64,000 nt of DNA. It comes from Exophiala sp. HKRS030. Lineage: Eukaryota > Ascomycota > Eurotiomycetes > Chaetothyriales > Herpotrichiellaceae. Position 1 is the first letter of the stretch; every line of letters starts with the position of its first letter. The notes under the pieces were generated by a model, which saw nothing but the letters and a program-made list of their open reading frames with translations, made no database searches and had not been told where the DNA came from. Shown here in pieces: positions 10,768-21,101 of this stretch. Location: NCBI GenBank assembly GCA_023897205.1, contig JAHWDD010000016.1:638700-702699 (forward strand), in the 5' to 3' direction. Position numbers and translations under genes: made by a program.

Positions 10768-12013
10768 TGTGAAGATTTGCAAGATATTGCTTTGTTGTAG
10801 GAATTGCAAGTAAAGGTTTCAGCGTTAAAGGATGGGAGAGGGCAGATGGAAGAAGACGACAGCAAAGATCGTGGATGAGTCGGGTGATTATATAGGCAAA
10901 GGCGGAAAGGCCTCAGTTCTAAATTGAGGCAACTCTGCTGAACTCAAAGCAAGATGCCATCATGCAAGCTACCCCTCGATTACATGCTCTCAAGGAGTCC
11001 ATGTTGAAGATGATTCGTGAACAAAGTGAACCAGCAGAGATTCAGGAACGGGAGGGGACGCGTGGACTCTGACTGCCCCACCATTTGTCAATGAACGGAC
11101 GACCACGATGTTTGTTCTTGTCACCGACTCGACAGCTCAGCTCGATGCCGCCTTTCCAACCATCGGATAGACGATGATCAGCTTTGACTTGTTTGGGAAG
11201 CTCATCATGTCATCCATCATCTGCGTGTGTAGACCTCAGCCACGAGTTGCTGTACCTTTGCGAGTACTCAATTGATCTTCCGGCTACATTTTGAAAGCCT
11301 AGCAATGGTGTTTCCTTGACCGTGATGACAACAACGTAAACCCACACGAGGCAAATACAGTTTGAGGGCAGGGGTTCAGCTCGGATGGGCAGGGCAGTGG
11401 AGGATCGGGCCTGAATGTCGTTCCAACATTGGGACCAATCAATGTACGTACTTACGAATCATGGACATTGAACCAGCTTAAATTTGACTTTCAAGGTCCT
11501 TGCTTTTGGCTGGCATCATGAGACCAATGCAGGCTTCGCCACAAATACACAAACGCACTACGAAAGAAACCTCTACTCTACACTTGACTTGGCTAAGAAG
11601 ATGTGATTCATGCGGGGTCTAGACAGGGCACGACAGGGTCACATTTTGACGGCGCAGTTAGTTAGGGAATTTAGTGGAGGTTAGTGCGTGGTGCCTGTAG
11701 GTCAAGAGCTTGTTTCAAAGCCAAGCCTGAGCTTTAAAGCTTGTTCTCCCACCCAATCTGACGGCTGGTACGCTTGGGTCAACGTCATCGCTGTCCGGGG
11801 CTTCGGGCTTTCTTTTCCTTGCATTATTCCCATTCCTTATGTACCTACCTACCTAAGTAAGGAACCTTTGAAGAGCACTCCGTACCTTCTCAAGATAACA
11901 CGGGGTGAGACAAGAAGCGCAGCTGCCAATTTTATGCATGTCCTGAGCCTCTCCACATTGGGAAAGCACGAAAAACCGCTGCGCCACATCCATCTCATCC
12001 AATTCAAGCCACA
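10768..12013. other. Long intergenic region between divergent CipC-like and hydrolase-like genes
   Basis: About 1.25 kb holding both promoters. It contains a TACCTACCTA-type stretch at about 11839-11856 that recurs elsewhere in the window. The frame at 11688-12089 runs into the next gene in another frame and has no family features. Confidence 0.45.
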
Positions 12014-12781
12014 ATGCCACCTACCAATGTCAATGTCAATGTCACCGTCCCCAAACCCACCGACTTTCCATCAGCCCTTCAACCTGTGATCCACCTGCCA
12101 CCATCATCCCACCCCACCAATGTCATCCTCTTCTTGCCAGGCATCGGCGACAACGCTGCCAACTTCTCCTCTTTCGCCAAAGCCTTGAACTTGCCTGATG
12201 CCTTGACCATCACTCTCAACCCGCCGTTTCCTCTCCCATTCCTTCTGGGTTTACCTGGTGATCAATGGTCCCATGATCTGCAAGTCGATACCTCGAGCGG
12301 GCAAATCGACCCAGACTCTCCACTAGATGTGGCAGCTAAACTCATCGCCGAAGATGTCATTGCCAACGTCCTCCTAGCCAAGTTCAAGTACCGACCGGAC
12401 CACGTCCATCTCTTTGGCTTAGGACAAGGCGGTGCTGTTGCCCTTGCCACTGCCCTGCACCCGTCTCTGTCTCAGATTCCTCCTTTAGGTGGCATCGTTT
12501 CGATTGGAGGCATCTTACCAATCTCAATCACCACACCGCCGTCCAAAAACCGAACTCCAGTTCTTCTGCTTTCAGGCTCAAAGTCGCCCCTTGCGTCCGC
12601 TGGCTCAAGCCCGCTGAAAAGGTGTCGTGAGACCTTTGAATTCCTCGAATATCATCAATGGAAGAAGGGTGATGATTCAATGCCCAAGAATAGAGATGAG
12701 GTCTTGCCGATGATGCAGTTCTGGGCTCGCACCTTGAAGAGTCGAAGAGGTGTGCCTGACGATGCTGTGGAGATTACTTGA
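12014..12781 (+). CDS. Alpha/beta-hydrolase of the phospholipase/carboxylesterase (acyl-protein thioesterase-like) fold, probably catalytically dead
   Basis: Intronless, 255 aa from ATG 12014. NVILFLPGIGDNAANF corresponds to the oxyanion-hole strand-loop of the acyl-protein thioesterase family, and VHLFGLGQGGAVAL to the nucleophile elbow. The elbow reads G-L-G-Q-G: the Ser expected at residue 137 (codon 12422-12424) is Gly, encoded by GGA, which is two base changes from a TCN serine codon. The usual Asp loop reads LLLSGSKSPL without Asp, and no GxxH near the C-terminus is evident. The N-terminus has a short NV repeat from a tandem AATGTC. The fold is supported; activity is doubtful, and a binding or regulatory role is inference. 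Confidence 0.75.
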   Translation: MPPTNVNVNVTVPKPTDFPSALQPVIHLPPSSHPTNVILFLPGIGDNAANFSSFAKALNLPDALTITLNPPFPLPFLLGLPGDQWSHDLQVDTSSGQIDPDSPLDVAAKLIAEDVIANVLLAKFKYRPDHVHLFGLGQGGAVALATALHPSLSQIPPLGGIVSIGGILPISITTPPSKNRTPVLLLSGSKSPLASAGSSPLKRCRETFEFLEYHQWKKGDDSMPKNRDEVLPMMQFWARTLKSRRGVPDDAVEIT

Positions 12782-13367
12782 TTTCAATCAGTATCTTGAC
12801 CTGGGAAAGCAAATAAATAAGCGCCATGGTGTGTGAAGGCCGATCGGCCGACCCATAAGATCATTGCTTTCCTTGTGATATGTTCCACATGTCGGAAACT
12901 TGATGTCGGTGTCAAGTGGATGCAAAGTCGATTGCAAAATTAGCCTTCTCCAACTGTATTACTGGAAGCCACATGCCGCAACTATAGGAAAAGCATTTTC
13001 GACCCCGAGGCTCGTGATGCTCCTTCACGACTTTCTGCCACACATTCGGCCACCTCGCAATGATGAAAACATACAGTCTCAGAAATAATCCCAGAAATGA
13101 CGCCCTGCGCGTCAATGGCGCAGTGGGAGCGATGATGTGCTATATACAGCTCGTACCTTCATATACAATAGCTTTCCTTGAGCTACGACACATGATTGAA
13201 ACACAAGTCCTGAGCTCCATGTCATCGATTCGGCGTCTTTACCACAATGGCACTTGATATGGCTTTTCTTTTTTATTGCTTGTACCTTGTGCTAAACCCG
13301 TAATCACATAGCTAAAATCATGGCTAATACCAACAGCAGAACTACCTATCAATCCCCTCCTCCTAGT
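12782..13367. other. Intergenic between convergent genes
   Basis: About 590 bp of shared 3' flank. Only short shadow frames. Nothing else supported. Confidence 0.4.
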
Positions 13368-15623
13368 TCAAGTCCGAAGGAGCATTCTTCGATGTAGACC
13401 TCCCCAGGGAATATTCCTCCTTCTCAGGGAACCCGCACTTTTCAATTGGTAAACATTGATCCTATTCGGCCCGCCACAGAATTGAGCTTTATTGCCATCA
13501 CATAACATCGAACAGTCGGCATCCCCGCCAGGTGCAGCCGCGCCACCATTCGTCACACCGATGTTATTGCAGAAACATTCCCTCGAGTATTCGACTCCAG
13601 CGTACGAATATCCTTTTGCATAACAGGCTTCGGCGCAGAATTGCACAGTCATGTTTGAGCTGGATGTAGAGTATGATCCTGACCCACCGAGGGACCGACC
13701 AGATACGCCATCTGTGAAACATCCTTTGTATCCGTACTGAGCTGATTGTGCTGTTATGTTGACCACCGCTGGGTTCCCTGGCTGCACAAACTGGTTGTTC
13801 TGGAATAGGCTGAGCGCACCGGGGCCACCGCATGTCTCTGTGTTGTCGCCTTTGCACTTCATGTTGCAACTCGCCGCGCTGAGCTGCGATGCAGAGCTGA
13901 GAATCGTGTTGCCGGCGAAGCACTCTCCAGAGTACTCCAGCCCGAAGTACTTGTAGTTGTTGCTCTGAGCCGTCTGGGCGCATAGCTCGATTGTCATTTT
14001 GTCGTCGGTCGTGTATTTGCCGGTCAACGTGCGACTGCCACTATTGTCTGACCAGCAGCCCATGTAAGAAGCGCCGTTGACTATAGGCCCAGTGGGCGTT
14101 GAAGAAGGGCTGGCTGCTGTTGGTGATGCTGCGACTGAAGAGCTGGCTGGCTGGTTGCTAACAATAGTCCAGACGCTGAGTCTGTTGGGACCTCCACAGT
14201 ACTCGGTGCGATTTCCTGAACAGACCATCGGGCAGTCAGTTTCAGGAGCAGTTGCGGTCGAGATGGTGTTGCCACAGTAGCACTCCCTTCCGTACTCGGT
14301 ACCAAACGTTGAAAAGCCCTTGCTCTGGCAATATGCACCACACACGGATATCGATACGGAATCGTCCTTGTACGAGTCGGATGAAAGTGCTCGACCTCCT
14401 GTGTTGTCTGAATAGCAGCCTCTATACTTGGCGGTGATGCCTGGGGAGATCGTTGTTGTTGTGTTGATGATTGGAGCCGTCCTAACCTGTCCATCAGTGT
14501 TTACGACGGGGTTGAGGCTTGGCTGAGAAGAACACACTCCTTGTGGCGCTCGCCCGGGGCCTGATGTAACCTGATTGCAGCCAGGGAGCTTCGAGAGAAC
14601 ACCTTTGACTTGCTCGTTCACCAACGGAGATCTTTCGGGACAATTGGTTCCGAAATACTCATCTTGTGATGCTGCCAGTGGTGGACATTCTGAGATATTA
14701 CCCGATTCGACATCATTGATGCACTGAGCAATTGCGTCGGTCAGAACCTGACTGTCCCACCCGTTAAGGAAATCACCATGAAATCCATAGCCCGTTGTGT
14801 CACCATTGGAGAAAACGAATTTCCCTCCATCAGATGTGTCGATGCGATTTGGATAGTAGTATATCTCGTAGAAGAGGTGAGGTAGGAGTTTTGGATGCGT
14901 TGGGGGACAGATGCCATTGTCAATCTGTGACATGTACGCCACGTGTGACTGATCAGATTTGTACAAATTGACCCCGTCCCAGCAACTAGGGAACTGGATC
15001 TGAGCTCGAAGGCCGTTCGGACAGTCAGTGCTTGCCATGTATGGTGTTTCAGGTACAGCGTGGCCATAGTTGATGCAGTTGAAGCTGACGCGATCCGCCA
15101 CGGGTCTTGACCTGAACGTGCTTGTGCCATACGTGGAAGTTGTGTTGTCATAAGAACGCATAGAAGGGTCTCCGGATACTACTTGAAACCCAGGCGGGAA
15201 GGGGACGATATTGCGTCGATCTTCACCTCGACCCAAGTAGTATACAACCGTGCCATCGTTGGGCACGTTGATAAAGGTACCGTCCCCCTTCTGATAGTAC
15301 AGTAGCGGCGTCCAGTAGGCACTCTTGTCTTTCTGGATCGAACAGGTCGTGCATGACGCTGCTGTCAATGACTGGAACGTCGAGGTTGTGTTGATGTCTG
15401 GCGCAATTAGTCTTAACAAGTGTCCGGGCGCCTGGAAATTGCGACTCGACTTACTAATGGCACCAGACAGGAGGTGCACGTGGCCAGAGATAGCATTCGG
15501 GTTGATGACCGGATCTACACGTCCAGTTTGCGCAACGCCACAATTCATGCGCCAGAATGCATCAGCCGATGTCAGCAACGTGCCCAGCCCGAGAGCTGCA
15601 GAAACCGTAATTCTGGACTTCAT
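13368..15623 (-). CDS. Secreted DUF1996 protein with three WSC domains
   Basis: ATG 15623 opens a signal peptide (about residues 1-22, cleavage near ADAFWRMNC). A DUF1996 domain follows (to about residue 300: HVHLLSGA, YWTPLLYYQKGDG, FPSCWDGVNLY, GYGFHGDFLNGWD). Three Cys-rich WSC domains then start at GCYSDNTGGRAL, GCWSDNSGSRTL and GCFTDGVSGRSL, separated by Ser/Thr/Pro-rich linkers, with a basic C-terminus. WSC modules bind carbohydrate, so a cell-wall or secreted-glycan role is likely; DUF1996 is uncharacterised. The whole span is open, but 15398-15454 is best read as a 57-nt intron (GTAAGT..CAG), which gives the family-like SGAININTTSTF junction and 732 aa. No GPI signal is obvious. Confidence 0.88.
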   Translation of the reverse strand: MKSRITVSAALGLGTLLTSADAFWRMNCGVAQTGRVDPVINPNAISGHVHLLSGAISKSSRNFQAPGHLLRLIAPDINTTSTFQSLTAASCTTCSIQKDKSAYWTPLLYYQKGDGTFINVPNDGTVVYYLGRGEDRRNIVPFPPGFQVVSGDPSMRSYDNTTSTYGTSTFRSRPVADRVSFNCINYGHAVPETPYMASTDCPNGLRAQIQFPSCWDGVNLYKSDQSHVAYMSQIDNGICPPTHPKLLPHLFYEIYYYPNRIDTSDGGKFVFSNGDTTGYGFHGDFLNGWDSQVLTDAIAQCINDVESGNISECPPLAASQDEYFGTNCPERSPLVNEQVKGVLSKLPGCNQVTSGPGRAPQGVCSSQPSLNPVVNTDGQVRTAPIINTTTTISPGITAKYRGCYSDNTGGRALSSDSYKDDSVSISVCGAYCQSKGFSTFGTEYGRECYCGNTISTATAPETDCPMVCSGNRTEYCGGPNRLSVWTIVSNQPASSSVAASPTAASPSSTPTGPIVNGASYMGCWSDNSGSRTLTGKYTTDDKMTIELCAQTAQSNNYKYFGLEYSGECFAGNTILSSASQLSAASCNMKCKGDNTETCGGPGALSLFQNNQFVQPGNPAVVNITAQSAQYGYKGCFTDGVSGRSLGGSGSYSTSSSNMTVQFCAEACYAKGYSYAGVEYSRECFCNNIGVTNGGAAAPGGDADCSMLCDGNKAQFCGGPNRINVYQLKSAGSLRRRNIPWGGLHRRMLLRT
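15398..15454 (-). other. In-frame 57-nt intron hidden in an open frame
   Basis: Read on the minus strand it starts GTAAGTCG and ends GCGCCAG, with a CTAAT-type branch region before the acceptor. Its length is a multiple of three with no stop, so translation through it would add 19 residues not fitting the DUF1996 pattern. Confidence 0.7.
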
Positions 15624-15994
15624 TTTTTGTTGGCGTGATTAGAATGGCGATCACGGTTAAAAACGATTGATATGCAAGAAAGTTCATGGTGATTTCGGTC
15701 GTTATTTGTACTCTTGAGAGAGCTTGATGTTGAGGCCGAGTGGTCACTGAAAATACGTGACAGATGTCAACTGTGGTGATGGTAATTTAACAAGGCATTT
15801 CGGTTGCAATGGTGCTAGCGCATTGACCAGCGACTCTTTCTAGAATTCAACACACTCCCAGGGATGAGCAGGCATCTCGATCACCCTGAATTGTGCACTA
15901 TCCCCCTAAAACTGCCATCCTTCTCATGGAGGCCATGTGTCAACGGCTTCTGGACTTCGTATGACATCTCGCAAAGGCGATGCATCCGACTTGA
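15624..15994. other. Intergenic, upstream of WSC protein gene
   Basis: About 370 bp between the WSC gene start and the sulfite oxidase stop, both on the minus strand. Nothing recognisable. Confidence 0.4.
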
Positions 15995-17718
15995 TCAGTC
16001 TTTGGATTCTCTTTTCTGCTTGGTGTACGGCACTCGATGCCACCCACTTGTGAGGTTGCCGCGGAAGTTGTAATTAGCCTCATATGACTCTGGTTGGACA
16101 TTGTAACCCTCATCAACAGCCTTGACAACGAATTGTCTACCAGCCAGACGTTTGGGGACTAGCCATCGCCAACGTGTCCAGGCCCAGGACTTGTACCCGT
16201 GGGCCTCATCGGGTAGCAGTTCCGCTTGATGCCATGATCGACCGTCATCTGAACTGACATCAACGCGTACGATTCTCCGTCCGCCGCCGGCAAATGCATA
16301 CCCTTCAACTTCTACCGCATCTTCTTCCATCCCATATACTCGAAGGAGTTTCTGGTCTTCTGCTGATCGAGGCGAGGTGTTCCGTAGGGATGTGATTGCG
16401 CTCTGGACTGGCATCTCCTGTATGGCAGGTGCCGACGACCAATCGACATCTTGCCCACCTTGATTCGGCCCGAAACACTTGTAGTCACGCTGCTGCCATT
16501 GGGATTGAGATTCTTCATCTGACAGGGTGATCTTTTTGAGCCATTTGACACTTCGCGCTGCTACATTCCCAGGTACCAATACCCTCAAAGGAAACCCATG
16601 GTCTCGAGGCAAAGGGTGACCGTTCATCTCATAAACCAGCAGCACATCTTCGCGACGGCCGATGGCTTTTTCGATGGGGATCGAGGCACCGTAAGCCTCG
16701 GCCCCTTGAAATTGGACGTGCTTCGTTTCGTTTTCGTCATACGAGTTGATGTCAAATCCCGCATCGGCAAGGACGTCCCTCAGGCGAACGCCTGTCCACA
16801 CAGCAGTGGAGATCGCGCCGATATCCCACGGTAGTCCATTGGTCGAACGTGCTTCGTCATTCATATGCTGCCGTCGATTTCCCGAGCACTGGAGTGTGCA
16901 AGTAACTTTGGTCGACGGAAACTGTGGACATTATCGTCAGCAAGATCATTATGGTCGGATGCGAGGAAATCACCGACCTTTGCCTTCAGATCCTTGATAG
17001 AATATTCTACCTCTTCCCCATCTGGCAGCTCAATCTGAAGTTTGTGACTCTCCGGGTTCAATACTGGTACCCATAGGTGATGGCGGATATAAAACGCGTT
17101 ATTTGGAGTAATGTATGTTTTGAGGTCGTCCGGTGCAGTCTCGGCATTGAAGGGGCGATCACTATGGACCAGAAGATTCTTGTCGCGCACAGGATCATTC
17201 TTGAAAGGATCCTCGATATCATCGGATGGTACCTTACCATCAACCAAGTCGCGTGGATCTAAATCACCAATATAATACTGCTCAAGAACATCGTAGACGT
17301 CTTTCTTTTTGTGGATGGTAAAGATCTCCCAGTATGGGTCAATAACGCCTCCGACTGCTCGTAGTATCACCTCTCCACCAGGATGGTTCGGGATCCAGTC
17401 AGTAATGTCGTAAACCTTGGTTGATTTTACAACCCAGCGACGGTCCGCCGATGCTCCATGACTTCTCACTTCTGCAAGGCGGATGGTTTTGACTGGTGGA
17501 CTTTCGGCATGCACCAAGGGTTTGCCGTTTATTTGAAGAGCCAGCCACAGTCCGGCCAGGCCAAATGTTGTGAAGGCGAAACCAAGCTTGGATTTAGCCT
17601 GTCTTCGCACGAGGTGGCTTTGATTAGAGTAAGGGCGAAATGCTGTGGAAGATCTTTTTGCCATGAATGGCATCAACCTGATGCGAGAACGACATAATCT
17701 CTCGAGCGAAGACTTCAT
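15995..17718 (-). CDS. Sulfite oxidase (cytochrome b5 + molybdopterin), mitochondrial
   Basis: Two exons, 16978-17718 and 15995-16921, joined over a 56-nt intron (16922-16977) with a weak GTCGGT donor and a CTGAC branch motif; 555 aa. The start is ATG 17718; an in-frame GTG further up is not needed. The N-terminus is basic and Ser/Arg-rich with a hydrophobic segment at about residues 45-62, a bipartite signal suited to the intermembrane space. Then come a cytochrome b5 domain with the heme-binding HPGG (112-115), the molybdopterin domain with Moco ligand Cys in LQCSGNRR (codon 16886-16888) and GLPWDIGAISTAVWTGVRL, and a dimerisation domain with WAWTRWRW and GWHRV. It oxidises sulfite to sulfate, passing electrons to cytochrome c. 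The first domain order excludes nitrate reductase. Confidence 0.93.
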
Positions 17719-18161
17719 GATGCAGATGATCTGACTGCTGGACAATAGAGCTAAGGCATTCAGCCGATGTGTTTTTGTATATACTCGCACTTGATGGGTG
17801 AACTCTGATTTGTTTCCCCAACAACGCCTGAGGATTGTTTGAAGAGCTTATCGGCCGTGCGACGTAGATGCTGGCGACAGAATCTTCTAGTCGCCCTCTT
17901 ATTGATTGTCAATGTCCGTCAATTAGACACCTACCACAGACACGAAAGTGCAAGGTCTCATAAGTAGCTTTCCAGTCCGAGTGACGAGGTTGAACTCTGG
18001 AAAAACACGTGACTTTGAAGTTGCTCAAGGAGGCTAAGGAGGTGTCGGTTAGCGGCCAAGTTAATAAACAAATACAGTGACTCCAGACATGTCTACTTTC
18101 TAATTCCATATTATAAACGGTCAGAGGAAAAATTCGAAAGCCACACTAGGGAACTGTCTTT
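17719..18161. promoter_or_regulatory. Sulfite oxidase promoter region with a CACGTGAC site
   Basis: About 440 bp between GCP5 stop and the sulfite oxidase start. It contains CACGTGAC at 18006-18013, about 290 bp upstream of the ATG. CACGTGA is the Cbf1-type E-box linked to sulfur genes in yeasts; whether it acts so here is inference. Confidence 0.4.
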
Positions 18162-20800
18162 TCATACGAGGAAACTCCTCCGCGGTCTGGGCAAGACGCC
18201 ATCAAGTTTATCCGCTAAAATTTCAAATAGCTCTCCCATGTCCCCAGCACTTCTAGCAACGCCCCTAAGGCCTGCTGCGAGGAACACGATATGCTTCTTG
18301 AAGTCGACATGAACTTTGGTGAGTTCTTCCAACATGTCGGTATCTTCATCCAATATAAACGTGGAAAATCCTTCACCGTGCTCATTCTCGTCTTCGTCTG
18401 TGCTAGTCTCTGAGTCGTCAACGATCCCTCGTCGCCTACGACGTTGACTCCGTGCCGAAACAAACGACCCAGCTTCGAAATCGTCTGAAGCTTTCGCCTG
18501 TGACGCAAGTGGAGAACTAACCATATCCGTAAAGCGGATGCATAGATCCAAAGTCGAGATCAACGATTCTCGCAGAGGCCGCATGCGTTTGCTGCACAAG
18601 CACGCAAACTCGACTGATGCAACGTAATCCCGGTGCACTGAAATCATTTCATCAATTGTTCCAGTCAATTGTTTCCGCATCGCCAAGGTTAATGGTCCAA
18701 TTGCGCATTCAGTCAAGTGGCCATAGATGGTATTGATGAAAAAGGACAACTGAAAGCACAGACCTCGAGCAACTTTCTGGACATCCTCTCCTCCATCGAG
18801 AGGAATATTTTGAACACAGAAATAAGCCCGTCGGTCAAGGCTGAATTTTGCGCGACGGATCTGGCTGAGGACCAGTGCGACCTTTTGATACACAGCAATC
18901 GATTCATGGCTTATTATATTGGCTATCGGCCACGAAAGCTCATAGGACAATGCCAAAGCACCTAGAATTTTGACTGACCGCCGACGGCTCTCCATGGTTC
19001 GGGAAGAAGTGTATGCAGATCGGATTGTGATGAGATCCGTATCAACACACTCGACATCGGAAAAGACGTCGGAAAGAGCTTCGGCACAAAGAAAGCGATC
19101 ATTCCATATTTCGACACATTTGTCAACCTGATCAAACATTGGCCCTTCAAAATTTTGCCAGATGAAAGTGTTCTTGCCCAAGAAGAGGTACTCGAAGGCG
19201 TCCAACAAGCGCGTGAGACCACAATTCTCCTCAAGTAATGCTTTGAACTTGATCGTAGCGTAATCCAAACTCGAGGTCAGATACGTGCCAATGGCTGCTT
19301 CAAAGCTAGCGCAAAACGGAATGGGTGATCGCTTGGCCATTTCAAAGTTTTCAGAAACGGCGTTCGACAGTGTGCCTCGATTTCTGAGCCCATCTGAACC
19401 AGGCACCAGCCGATTCATAAAGGCCGCAGTCTTGCCGATAGTAAGAAGTTTACGGGCAGTACTTTTGAGAAATTGAGGAACAATTCTTTCATCTTGTCTA
19501 GTAATGCTGAACCAATTGTGCCAAAGAGTCATGGGTGTTAACTTAGTGGGACTCTCTGAAATGAAGAATTTTGGCGCCCCATCTTCGAGCCTACCAGTGC
19601 ACATCCAGACGTCAATCGGTTTGGAATACAGCGTGAAAGCGGCTGCGAATATTGGAAGAATCGTACGGAAAGTTTCGTCATCTGAAGACGAATGTGCAGT
19701 ATCCAGAAAAGCAAAAAGCGCATTGAGAGCCATCACAGGTTCGCTTGGTCGTAGCGAAGGCAACAATCCTATGAGATTCCGCACTGACGCACTTCTTCGA
19801 TGAAGCGAGTGAAGAATTTGTGAGAGACTTTCGTTGCCACTGTAGGAATGATCATTTAAAATCTCCGTCTGCGTTGACAAGATTGTATCCTCGAAAAGTG
19901 AAAGGCTTTCTCGGAAGTGATCCTGGATCAATTGCATGATGTTGTCCTGCTGAGGAGTTCTCAACCATTCCCGATACTTTTCAATCTCAGATCCAAGTGT
20001 AGCAAATTCCTTGATCAAATTCGAGGACACGTCGCAACGGAGATGTCCCACCTTGTAATGTGATACCGGTGCATATCCATCTGCCTTAACAACGAACATC
20101 GCAGTCGGAAGCCCCAACATCATCAGTAGCACTTCTTGAATGACTTGCTTTTCGGTCAACGATATTTCAACTGCAGGCTGTTGCCAAAATGGAAGGCGAT
20201 CTATTGGCAATGTCCTGTGCGACTCCTTGGGTTCAAGATCATCGAACAACCTGGAAGACGAGTCTAAATCGGATGACCTTTTTGAGACGTGTTCGGGAGA
20301 GGTTGGAGCACTGCTCATACGCTCGTCATTGTCATCATCGGAACTGAAGTCACTGTAGGTGGGAATGTCCCAGATCCCATCTTCTCGACTGATGGGGTCA
20401 TCGGCTTCAACTTCTTGCCACGTGAGAGCCGGGGATGCTGTTCTTGTGGTCGTAATGCCTTCAGGTCTCTCACACGCCTCTGATCCAATGGACCTTCAGA
20501 CAAGTGTAGCAAAAGGTCCAGAACATCGGGAACCCAACGTTCGTCGTAGTTGCACAGATGCTTCCGACGTAAATACAATTCTGCCGCAAGGTCATCGAGG
20601 TTGAGGACTTGACATTTCTCCTCAAGTCCTACGAGTCTTTCGTTGACATCAAATTGATTTGTACGCGGGTGACTGTGGTGTTTAATGGCGCGTAAAAAAT
20701 TGTCTTTGAGCTTGCGAGCCTGTATGGTTTTGTTTGATGGTGGCAGGAACGTGATGGCAAGTTCCTCCATCCACGTGTTCATGGTGGTCGTTGAAGCCAT
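18162..20800 (-). CDS. GCP5: Gamma-tubulin complex component 5 (Spc97/Spc98 family), single-base frame loss
   Basis: Read from ATG 20800 to the stop at 18162, apparently intronless. The total of 2639 nt is one base short of 880 codons. The N-terminal part (to about residue 123) ends in ALRPQEQHP. The downstream frame continues ALTWQEVEADDP, an acidic IPTYSDFSSDDD linker, then the GRIP1-type region (VIQEVLLMMLGLPTAMFVV) and GRIP2-type C-terminal half that binds gamma-tubulin. The break lies at G4 20431-20434 on the plus strand (C4 in the gene); C5 would join the frames. The product nucleates microtubules at spindle pole bodies as part of the gamma-tubulin ring complex. Assignment to GCP5 rather than GCP4 or GCP6 rests on the TWQE..DDP and W-D-I-P motif region and is moderately sure. 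Confidence 0.8.
20431..20434 (-). other. Apparent 1-bp deletion (C4 for C5) in GCP5
   Basis: The coding frame before and after this run differs by one base, and no intron of credible length fits. One added base makes the gene a continuous 879-residue frame. Confidence 0.75.
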
Positions 20801-21101
20801 AATAGCTTGCTCTGTCTCTCAATACAACTTCTCATGTTCTAGAGACCTGTAGAGTGCTGAACCGGTGAAGCACAATACAATCGAAGGCATGACCATGATA
20901 AGTTGGTACGAAGCAGGACGCACTGACGCGTTACTCGATCCTCGTGAACCGCAACCGTGTCGACGCCTAAGGCTCGCAGTAATCAATACGGTGGAGTACA
21001 ACATGGCTTTTCTCGGTCCCTGTGCGTAATTTCGTCAACGAGCAGATACTGAAGGGAAAGACCCGCGAAACCCTCGAAGCCTATGGACCGAACATGCTGC
21101 T
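20801..21101. promoter_or_regulatory. Short divergent promoter between GCP5 and Mmc1-like gene
   Basis: About 300 bp separate two divergent starts. No further element is assigned. Confidence 0.4.

Noticed and set aside
11688..12089. 133-codon plus-strand frame
   Set aside because: No ATG-supported family; overlaps the start of the hydrolase-like gene in another frame.
16861..16864. Two overlapping minus-strand frames as two genes (cytochrome b5 protein and Moco protein)
   Set aside because: A 56-nt intron joins them into one sulfite oxidase with the conserved LQCSGNRR motif across the junction.
20315..20800. Separate 161-aa gene upstream of GCP5
   Set aside because: Its first ~123 residues continue in frame with GCP5 after one added base; the last part is a shadow.
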